Positions 36,315-43,644 of a DNA stretch of 43,644 bases are shown piece after piece (position 1 is the stretch's first letter; the number at the start of each line of letters is the position of its first letter). This DNA is from CAVUAN01 sp963739435 (GTDB lineage: Bacteria > Acidobacteriota > Thermoanaerobaculia > UBA5066 > Gp7-AA6). A model generated the notes under the pieces. The model made no database searches, was not told the DNA's origin, and saw only the letters and a list, made by a program, of their open reading frames with translations. The DNA is taken from the NCBI GenBank assembly GCA_963739435.1, contig CAVUAN010000001.1:1-43644 (forward strand), in the 5' to 3' direction. A program made the position numbers and the translations under genes.

Positions 36315-37930
36315 ATGAAACGTATGCGACTGTTGACGATTCTCGTCGCATGCCTTTTCACCGTCGCCACCGGCTCTGTCGCATTCGCCGATGACACCTC
36401 CATCAAAGATCAGATCGACCAGATGCAGAAACAGATCGATGCGCTCAAGGCGCAGCTGAACAAGCAGGAAGCCGCCGCGGCCCAGGCCGCCGCAGCGCAG
36501 GCCGCCGCAGCGCAGGCCGCCGCAGCCGAGGCGAAGAAAGCCGAGGCCGCGAGGGCGAAGGAAGCGAGCTCGTTCCTTCAACGCAAGCCGGGTGACGCGG
36601 TCACGTTCGTGACTCCGCACAGCGGAGAGGTGACGGTGTACGGCAACCTCGACGTCTCGTTCGACTACACGACGAAGGGACTACAGAGCGATTACGGCGA
36701 CAACGGCGGCGTGCCCGTGGGCAACATGGGCTGGCAGCCCGCGATTGCGTCGAACCTGTCCTACCTCGGGCTCCGCGGGAAGCAGCCGTTGAGCGACAGA
36801 CTTCGGTTTCGTCTGGCAGCTCGAGGCGGGGATCGACATCTCCGCCACTCCCGGCACCAAACAGACGACGTCGAACATCAGCGACGCCGGTCAACGGCGC
36901 GCTGTTTTCCCGCGACAGCTTCCTCGGATTCGCCGGGAAAGGGCTGGGGCTCCCTCGAGATCGGCAAGAGGGAGACGCCCTACAAGAAGTCCACCGACCG
37001 CCTGAACCCGTTCTCCGCGATGATCGGCGACTACCGCGTCATCATGGGCAACACGGGCGGGGACAACCGCGTGGAATTCGGCCTCCGGGCTCCCCATGCC
37101 ATCTGGTACGAGTCGCCGAACTGGAGCGGCTTCTCGCTGGAGGCGATGTACGCGCCGGGCCAGAACCGGGACGACACCAGCAGCATCGTTCCCTCCGCCG
37201 AGCCGGACTGCTCGGGCGGCAACATTCCCGGCAGCGGCGCTCTGCCGCCGACCTGCAACGACGGCTCGTTCGGGGACCTGTATAGCGCCAGGGCCTGCGT
37301 ATTCCAAGGGCCCCTTTTACGTGACGGCGGCCTACGAGATGCACAAGAACGTGAATCGAACGAGCGATCTGCCCGACCTCGACCCCGAACGACATCGGCG
37401 ACGAGAGCGCCTTCAAGATCGGAGCGCAATACACGTTCTCGACGAAGACCACGGTCAGCGCCCTCTGGGAGCGCACGAAGCGCGAGCCTGCCTTCGGATC
37501 TCGAGTATCAGAACGAGCGCACGCGGGACAACGCGACCTGGCTGGCGATCACGCAGGTGCTGTCGCGCGCACGACAGCGTCAGCTTCGGCTGGGCGCATG
37601 CCGGAAGCGACGCCGGGCGACCCGGGACAGCACAACACGCCGGGTGGAGCCGATCCGGACAACGCGGCGGACATGTACTACGTTCGCCTGGCGGCATAGC
37701 CATCGGAAAAGGCGGTCACCGTCTATTTCGACTGGGCGCTCACGGACAATCACTCGGACGCGCACTACGACCTCGGCGCCGGAGGCCACGGCGTGACGAC
37801 GGACTGCCACGATTCGACGCCGATGGCCGCGTTCGATGCCACGACCGGGGGCGTGAGCAACGGCGGCCCGCACTGCTTCGCCGGAGGCCGGCTGAAGGGC
37901 GTCTCCCTCGGGGTCAACTACAAGTTCTGA
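36315..37930 (+). CDS. Gram-negative porin with N-terminal coiled coil (frameshifted)
   Basis: The signal peptide MKRMRLLTILVACLFTVATG SVAFA is followed by a short coiled coil (IKDQIDQMQKQIDALKAQLN), an Ala-rich linker and a beta-barrel: VTVYGNLDVSFDYTT, NLSYLGLRGKQPL, VWQLEAGIDIS, SFLGFAGKGWGSLEIGKRET, RAPHAIWYESPNWSGFSLEA, and a final LGVNYKF with the terminal Phe needed for outer-membrane insertion. The frame changes near 36800, 36900, 37300, 37390, 37490, 37570 and 37690. The ATG at 36315 follows GAAAGGTGG. It is probably the outer-membrane pore of the cytochrome and MFS locus. The N-terminal coil may link it to the cell wall or form trimers. Confidence 0.8.
36468..36527 (+). repeat. 15-bp in-frame tandem repeat (four units) in the porin
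   Basis: Four units of the type CAGGCCGCCGCAGCG (the first begins GAA, the last ends GCC) encode EAAAA followed by QAAAA three times. Units of 15 bases change length without a frameshift. The linker lies between the coiled coil and the barrel. Confidence 0.75.
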
Positions 37931-37952
37931 GAGCGGGGGGCGGAAGCGAAGA

Positions 37953-38099
37953 GTGTCAGCTGCGGGACGTGTTTCGACATTCGTCAACGAGGAGGGTACG
38001 CATTTCGCTTGGGCAAGCGGACACGGGTCAAGGTGCCGCTGCAAGGACGACGGCGCCTGCTTCACCGGAGCGCGCATCAAGGCCCTGAGCGTAGGGTGA
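37953..38099 (+). pseudogene. Possible second porin tail
   Basis: A GTG-started frame of 48 codons contains THFAWASGHG, CRCKDDGACFTGARIKALSV and ends SVG. The end is similar in spacing to the true porin end (NGGPHCFAGGRLKGVSLGV). It could be a remnant of a tandem porin. Similarity is weak. Confidence 0.2.
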
Positions 38100-38208
38100 T
38101 GAACTTTAGATTCTTCGTCTCGCGCAGAGGCGTCGCGACCCCCGTCGAGTGACGAAATCAGCCGATGCGCCCGCCCAGGCCGATTTCCATGTGAGTCGAG
38201 GTTATGTA

Positions 38209-39735
38209 ATGGAGCAGCGAAGCCCCTCCCGAAGGTTCCAGTCCTTCTTGTCCAACTTTCGCTGGCTCATTCTTGCCGCCAGCGTCCTCAGCATGGTCGC
38301 GGTGGCCAACTTCCAGTACGGCTGGACCCTTTTCGTAGGGCCGCTCCAGAAGCAGCTCAAGGCGGAGCAGGCGCTGATCCAGGTGACGTTCACTGTATTC
38401 GTTCTGCTGGAGACCTGGCTCGTTCCCTTCGAAGGCTGGCTGGTGGACAAGTTCGGTCCGCGCCTGCTCGTGATGGCCGGCGGCGTTTTTGCCGGCCTGG
38501 GCTGGGTGTTGAGCGGAAACGCCACGTCGCTGACCGAGCTGTACCTGTCCTATGCCGTCGCCGGAATCGGCGCGGGCATCGTTTACGGAACCGCCATCGG
38601 CAGCGCGCTGAAGTGGTTTCCCGACCATCGCGGCCTGGCCGCAGGCTTGACCGCGGCCGGCTTCGGCGCCGGGTCGGCCTTCACGGTCTCACCTATCGCC
38701 AATATGATCAACTACGGCGGGATATCAGGCAACGTTCATCCGCTGGGGAATCATCCAGGGCGCCGTCGTCGTCGTTGCGGCCATGTTCCTGAAGGCGCCG
38801 CCGACCGGCTGGCTGCCGAAGGACGTGGCGTACTCAGGGGCAGCGAGGAAGTCGAAGGACGCGCCAGGCGGCCATTTCCTTCACGCCCGGAGAGATGGCC
38901 GCGACACCCCACTTCTGGTTGCTGTACTTGATGATGACCATCGTGGCGACCGGAGGCTTGATGGCCACGGCCCAGCTGGCTCCCATGGCGAGGGACTTCG
39001 GCGTGGACAAGACGATGGTCAACGTCCTGGGCTGGACGGTGATCGCGCTTCCGTTCGCGCTGAGCCTGGATCGCCTCGTCAACGGGCTCTGCCGGCCCGC
39101 CTGGGGCTGGGTCTCCGACCACATCGGACGCGAGAAGACCATGGCGATGGCTTTCGGCCTGGAAGCCATCGCCATCTTCTGCCTGGTGTCGTTCGCCCAC
39201 AGACCGCTGCTCTTCGTGATCTTCAGCGCGTTCACGTTCTTCGGCTGGGGCGAGATCTTCTCGCTTTTCCCGGCCCTGTGCGGCGACTTCTTCGGCCGCA
39301 AGTACGCCACCACCAACTACGGCTTCCTCTACACCGCCAAGGGCACTTCGTCCGTCCTGATCCCGATCGGGTCCGCGCTCGCGGCGGGCAAGGCCTTCGA
39401 TTTCCGCGCCGACATCCTGCTTTTGTCGGGCGCGCTCCTCGTGGTGTTTGCGCTGTTCCTGGCGCCCACGGTGTTTCAGATCAATCTCGGGGCCGCCAAG
39501 GGAATTCTGCTGGTCGTGGCTGGCGCGCTGGTCGACCTACGGTCTGGTTCTCACCGTGGTGCCGTCGGTTTGGACTCCCTTCGACGCGAAGTTCCTCGTG
39601 CCGAAGGGCGGATGGGGCGGCGTGTTCAGGATCGCCATCGCCTTCGACGCGATCGCGGCGGTTCTGGCTTTCTTTGTTCTGCGCAAGATGAAGGCTCCGG
39701 CCAAGCCCGACGCTGGTATCAGCATGGCGGCTTAG
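38209..39735 (+). CDS. MFS transporter of the oxalate/formate antiporter (OxlT) type (frameshifted)
   Basis: Twelve-helix MFS pattern. It begins MEQRSPSRRFQSFLSNFRWL, then NFQYGWTLFVGPLQKQL, LVDKFGPRLLVMAGGVFAGL (helix 2-3 loop), YAVAGIGAGIVYGTAIGSAL and WFPDHRGLAAGLTAAGFGAG, all typical of OxlT-like carriers. The second half has PHFWLLYLMMTIVATGGLMA, WGWVSDHIGREKTM, FFGRKYATTNYGFLYTAKG and LRKMKAP. The frame breaks near 38730, 38870 and 39535. It probably moves small carboxylates across the inner membrane. It follows the porin and is followed by a strong hairpin. The start ATG at 38209 has only a weak ribosome site. Confidence 0.82.
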
Positions 39736-39766
39736 AGGGCTCGGCACAGGAGCAGGAATCTTCACA

Positions 39767-39790
39767 CTCCCTTCCCATTCGGGAAGGGAG
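39767..39790 (+). terminator. Perfect 10-bp hairpin after the MFS gene
   Basis: CTCCCTTCCC (39767-39776), loop ATTC, GGGAAGGGAG (39781-39790), followed by CGTTCTT. It lies 31 bases after the stop codon and probably ends the cytochrome, porin and MFS transcript. Confidence 0.65.
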
Positions 39791-39917
39791 CGTTCTTGGA
39801 GAGGAAAGAGAGGTGCCGCAGGGCTCGCGAAGCCGCCCTACGATATCGGGCTTCGTTGGCCGGATCGGTCCGGCCCCGGCGGAGCGTCTAGAATCCACCG
39901 TTCACGGAGGACCCGCA

Positions 39918-40031
39918 GTGGTTTGCAGGAACCTGCCCAGCTTTTCGCTGGTGGCCCCCGCCTTCGTCGCCGCGACCTCCCTGGCCCTTGGGAGCTGCGC
40001 CAAGGAACCGCGTCCGACGGCAAGGCATTAG
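39918..40031 (+). CDS. Short lipoprotein-signal frame upstream of GT2
   Basis: GTG at 39918 follows GGAGGA with a seven-base gap. The 37 residues are a lipoprotein-like signal (FSLVAPAFVAATSLALGSC, lipobox LGSC) and then KEPRPTARH and stop. Either it is a very small lipoprotein or the 5' scrap of a longer one whose body has been lost. The GT2 start lies 17 bases beyond its stop. Confidence 0.4.
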   Translation: MVCRNLPSFSLVAPAFVAATSLALGSCAKEPRPTARH

Positions 40032-40048
40032 CAGGCAGGACCACGCCC

Positions 40049-41026
40049 TTGGATTCGAAGCCGGTCGTCTCGGTCATCGTACCGGTCCGCAATGGCGAGT
40101 TGCTCCTGGCCGAGGCCCTCACTTCCGTAAGGGACCAGACGTTCGCCCGGCTCGAGGCCATCACCGTCGACGACGGTTCCACGGACGGTTCGGCGGACGT
40201 GGCCCGACGGTTCTGCCGGGAGGATCCGAGGTTCCGGCTCGTTTCCCTGGGCGGCGCCGGCGTGTCGGCCGCCCGCAACGAGGGCATCCGCCACGCGTCG
40301 GGAGAGTGGATCGCCTTCCTCGACGCCGACGACCTCTGGTTTCCGCAGAAGCTGGCACGGCAGATGGAGGAGGTGCGCAAGGAGCCGCGAGCAGACTTCC
40401 TCTTCTCGAACTACGTCGAGTGGCGCGACGGGGTCGATTTCCGCGTCCGCTACGCCAGCGAAAGGAAGCTCCCGAGAGGTGCGTGCCTGCCGCGCCTCGT
40501 CTACAGCAACCTCTTCGGCACGTCGACCGTGATGGTCCGGCGGGAGCTACTGGATCGCGCCGGCCATTTCGATACCATGCTCACCGCCGCTGAGGACTGG
40601 GACCTGTGGCTCCGGATGGCGGAGACAAGCTGGCACCCGGTCGGGATCCAGGAGCCCCTCGTCCGGTACCGCCTCTGGTCCGGAAACGCTAGCAAGCAGA
40701 CCCTCCGGACGGCGGAGTCGGACCTCAAGGTACTCGACAGGAGAGCAGCGCAGTGCACGGTTCCAGCCCTCATCGCCCCCTACCGAGAGGCGGCGGCCAT
40801 CGCGCGGGGGAACCTCGAGTTCGCGTGGGCACGCCGACTCTTCGAGGAGAATCCCGGGGCCCTCGCCTCGGCGGCCCTGCGTGCATGGCGTCACTACCCG
40901 AAGCGTCTCAAGTGGCTTCTTTGGTACTTGGCGGCCTCGTGGCCCCTGGGCCTGGAGGTCGGGCCGCGCGCGAGCGGGTTCGGCAAAAGGTCGAAGCCCG
41001 ATGGTGATCCCGCCTCATGGGCGTAG
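40049..41026 (+). CDS. Family 2 glycosyltransferase
   Basis: About 325 residues from a TTG at 40049 (GGCAGG upstream), chosen because PVVSVIVPVRNGELL, the first strand of the GT-A fold, begins five residues later; the open frame continues upstream without similarity. Motifs: VDDGSTDGSADVA (nucleotide binding), GVSAARNEGIRHASGEWIAF, LDADDLW (DxD metal site) and TAAEDWDLWLRMA (ED base). It is cytoplasmic, with a basic C-terminus that may touch the membrane. The sugar and acceptor are unknown. One of the few intact genes at this end. Confidence 0.85.
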   Translation: MDSKPVVSVIVPVRNGELLLAEALTSVRDQTFARLEAITVDDGSTDGSADVARRFCREDPRFRLVSLGGAGVSAARNEGIRHASGEWIAFLDADDLWFPQKLARQMEEVRKEPRADFLFSNYVEWRDGVDFRVRYASERKLPRGACLPRLVYSNLFGTSTVMVRRELLDRAGHFDTMLTAAEDWDLWLRMAETSWHPVGIQEPLVRYRLWSGNASKQTLRTAESDLKVLDRRAAQCTVPALIAPYREAAAIARGNLEFAWARRLFEENPGALASAALRAWRHYPKRLKWLLWYLAASWPLGLEVGPRASGFGKRSKPDGDPASWA

Positions 41027-41171
41027 TTGCGCACAGACCAGTGCCTCGGTCGTCGTTCGCAGCCTCAGAGCGCGCGGCTCGACCCGAGACGAGGCAGTCG
41101 TGGAAGTCGTTCATCGTGTCGCTCCATCGAGCCTTCCGGTGACCTCCTCGTCTGGCAGTGGTAGCCTGTCA

Positions 41172-42204
41172 GGAGACGACACTCGGCACGCCCTGCGCGC
41201 CTCCTTCTCGGCCGTGGCGGGCGTCGAGGGGCGCAAGATGCTTTTCGTGATCACGGAGAAGTTCACGCCGATCCCGGGCCGCGACATCTGGGATTACATC
41301 CTGTACGGCGCGGCGCGGACCGGCAGCGCAATGCCATTCCCTCAGGGCGCCAACGTGAACGGCCTCACCTTCACGAACTGGGACCGCAGCGCTTCGTTTC
41401 GCACACTCACGCGCGCGGCGAACGCCGCGGGATCTCCTCGTCGCGATCGACGCCGAGGGCCTCACGACGGACGAACTGCTCACCGCGGAGAACGCCGCGG
41501 GGATCGGCCGGATGGACGAATCCATCGGCCAGCAGGACATGAAGACCGCGTTCGGCCTCCTCGCGGATGAAACCGGCGGAAAATTGATTTTCGGCCGCAA
41601 CGACCTCGGCCTCGCCCTCAAGAACATGGAGGCCGACTGGATGACTTACTACTCGCTCGGCTACGAGAGCTCGAGCGCGAAGCCCGGAGAGCCGCGAAGC
41701 ATCAGGGTCACGGTGAAACGCCCCGGCGCGAACGTCCGCTCGCGCAAGACCGTAATCGAGCGCACCCCGGAGGAGAAGGTCGCCGACGGGGTCCTCTCTG
41801 GCCTCCACATCCCGCACACGGTCAACCCGCTGCGGGCCTCGCTCAACATCGGGACGCCGAAGAAGTCGGGCAAGATGTGGCTGGTCCCGCTCGAGTTCAA
41901 GATCCCGTTTGACAAGCTCACGCTCGTTCCGCAGGGCGGGCGCGCAAGAGGTGCGCTCCTCTTCACCGCCGTCGCGGCGACGCCGGACGGGCGCATCTCC
42001 CCGGTCGTGAAGGAGCGCTCCCCGATCGACGTCCCGGAGTCCGAGCTCGCGAAGCTCTCGGGCAAGGCCTTCACGTACTCGACGACGCTCAAGGTTCGCC
42101 CCGGTTCGCAGGTCTTCTCGACGGCCCTGACGGACGAGATCTCGCGCCTGACGAGCTACGTCCAGCCCCACGTCAGCATCGGCGACAAGCCGGGGACGCG
42201 GTAG
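41172..42204 (+). pseudogene. VWFA-related acidobacterial-domain protein, 5'-truncated, one frameshift
   Basis: Homology begins abruptly at GDDTRHALRASFSAVAGVEG, then RKMLFVITEKFTPIPGRDIW and SFRTLTRAANAAG. After a shift near 41430 it continues through VAIDAEGLTTDELL, ADETGGKLIFGRNDLGLALK, WMTYYSLGYES and IRVTVKRPGANVRSRKTVIE to the TAG at 42202. This is the second half of the VWFA-related family common in Acidobacteriota. The signal peptide and the first part of the domain are missing. The 41027-41171 sequence shows no matching start, so the gene appears 5'-truncated. Confidence 0.6.
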
Positions 42205-42214
42205 GCAAAGCATC

Positions 42215-43552
42215 TTGAAGGGGACTCCAGCCCGGTACGCTCCCGTCAAAGAGAGGCTCGAGTTCGGGAAGAGCCGCCGGCGCGTGCTGCCTCGCACCGA
42301 CCAAGGAAAGTCGAAGGCATGGGATGGGCGTCCGGAGCCCCTGGCCACGCTGCTGAAGGCGAGCCGCGGACGGCTCCCCGAGCTCCTTCCCATCAAATGG
42401 GGACGAATGGCGGCCTCGCCGTTCGGCTTCTTTCGCGGCGCCGTGCCCGTGATGGCGCTCGATCTCGCGCGGTCGCCGGTGACGCGCATCCGCGTCCAGA
42501 TGTGCGGAGACGCGCACGTGCGCAACCTCGGCGCCTTCGCCGCGCCGGACGGCCACCTCGTCTTCGACATCAACGACTTCGACGAGACGATGCCCGGGCC
42601 GTGGGAGTGGGACGTGAAGCGCCTCGCGGCGAGCCTCGTTCTCGCGGGCCGCGAGGCGGGCGACGGCGACTCGCTCTGTACGGCAGCGGTCGAGGAGTTC
42701 GTTTTCTCGTATCGCGCGGCCCTGAAGAGATTCGCCGCTGATGTCGGCGCTGGATCTCGCGCGGTTCGAGATTCGCCGCTATCGCCGCGGTCCCGTGGCG
42801 CGGGTCCTCGCAATGGCCGAGCGCGCGACGCCGCTGCATTCGCTCGAGAAGCTCACGGTCGCCTGCGCGCGGCGGCGTCCGCCGGTTCCCGAAGCGCCCG
42901 CCGCTCCTTCAGCCGCTCGAACCGGTCAGGGCGAGCCGCGTCATCGGCTCGTTGAAGGCGTATCGCGACACCGTGAGCGACGACCGCCAGCTCGTCCTCG
43001 ACGCGTATCGCCTCGTCGACGTCGCCTTCAAGGTGGTCGGCACCGGAAGCGTGGCGACGCGCGACTACGCGCGTCCTCGCGTTCGGAGACGGGGCGGACC
43101 ATCCGCTGTTTCTCCAGGTCAAGGAGGAGCCGCCCTCGAGCTACGCGGCCGTCCTTCCCGGCGCGGTCCGTCCGTCCCACGAGGGGCGCCGCGTCGCACA
43201 GGGCCAGCACCGGATGCAGACGGTGTCCGATCCCTTCCTCGGCTGGACGACGCTCGAGGGCCGCCACTACCTCGTGCGCCAGCTCGCGGACCACAAGGCC
43301 TCGATCGAACCGGCGCAGCTGAAGGGTCTCGCGCTGAAGGAATACGCGCGGGTCTGCGGGGAGCTGCTCGCGAAGGCGCACGGCCGCACCGGCGACGCGG
43401 CGATTCTCACCGGCTATTGCGGCGAGACCGACCGTCTCGACCGCGCGATGGGGAAGTTCGCGATTGCGTACGCCGACCAGACCGAAGCCGACCACGCTGC
43501 GTTCGTGAAGGCGATCAGGGCCGGCAGGATCCGGGCCCGGATGGGAATCTGA
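42215..43552 (+). CDS. DUF2252 protein (frameshifted)
   Basis: KERLEFGKSRRRVLPRTD, then MAASPFGFFRGAVPVMALDL, the kinase-like catalytic pattern CGDAHVRNLGAF and FDINDFDETMPGPWEWDVKR are the hallmark of DUF2252, a family with a protein-kinase-like fold and unknown role. After frame changes near 42740, 42890 and 43075 it continues with AYRLVDVAFKVVGTGSVATR, FGDGADHPLFLQVKEE, HRMQTVSDPFLGW and LALKEYARVCGELLAKAH to RARMGI and TGA. The length fits. The start is uncertain: a TTG at 42215 is 11 bases after the previous stop. Confidence 0.75.
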
Positions 43553-43594
43553 GCATTGCCTCCCGCTGCTCCTCGTCTGCTGCGTCGCGACGGT

Positions 43595-43624
43595 TATAAT
43601 TATGTAATCCGCAGAGAGGAGGAG
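43595..43624 (+). promoter_or_regulatory. -10 box and Shine-Dalgarno of a gene beyond the window
   Basis: TATAAT (43595-43600) is followed by GAGAGGAGGAGG (43613-43624). A GTG at 43639 could be the start, though the spacing is long. No -35 is obvious. Confidence 0.4.
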
Positions 43625-43644
43625 GCTGTCGCGGGACGGTGGAC

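Noticed and set aside
1..43644. CRISPR array, prophage, insertion sequence with transposase, plasmid origin
   Set aside because: No regularly spaced repeats, no phage structural or integrase genes, no transposase motifs and no iteron or replication gene were seen.

Overview
This GC-rich window looks like chromosomal DNA of an Acidobacteriota-type bacterium (Thermoanaerobaculia-like; inference). The marker families are membrane Ser/Thr kinases opening MALSAGTRLGPYEIL with TolB/WD40-type sensor domains, a VWFA-related acidobacterial protein, DUF748 and DUF2252 proteins, a Gram-negative porin and a multihaem cytochrome. I see no phage, transposase, CRISPR array, rRNA or tRNA.

Layout. 1-8.5 kb: end of a cupin gene, kinase 1 (minus), a membrane-anchored HAMP-(p)ppGpp synthetase (plus), kinase 2 with TolB-like and TPR domains (plus), and a small ABM monooxygenase. 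8.8-12.6 kb: kinase 3 (minus), a paralogue of kinase 1 with the same promoter, then a decayed dctA-like transporter. 12.6-16 kb: a minus-strand operon of wax-ester synthase/DGAT and alpha/beta hydrolase, preceded by a 35-codon kinase relic, then an epimerase. 16-25 kb: a LysE scrap, a winged-helix/FHA regulator, a duplicated PAP2/vanadium-haloperoxidase protein, a uvrA scrap, a sulfatase, an M19 dipeptidase and a beta-helix protein with Cys-rich SLH-like repeats. 25-32.6 kb: a PEP-mutase-like enzyme, GT39 and SGNH membrane proteins, a DUF748 protein and a DUF4136 lipoprotein. 32.9-39.7 kb: an ABC ATPase split by an apparent inversion, then an octahaem cytochrome, a porin and an OxlT-like MFS carrier. 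39.9-43.6 kb: GT2, a truncated VWFA protein, DUF2252 and the promoter of a further gene.

Two themes stand out. First, signalling density: three kinases, one FHA regulator (FHA domains bind phosphothreonine) and a sensor-type alarmone synthetase lie within 17 kb. Second, disorder: about half of the long genes carry single-base frameshifts, and several are clean fragments (uvrA, lysE, dctA, kinase, VWFA, ABC ATPase). Three families of intergenic repeats, called R1, R2 and R3 here, lie between genes and at some truncation points. The frameshift density suggests uncorrected assembly indels on top of genuine rearrangement; the two cannot be fully separated from sequence alone. Genes that read intact are the Rel-type synthetase, kinase 2, ABM, epimerase, wHTH-FHA, PAP2, dipeptidase, PEP-mutase-like, SGNH and GT2.
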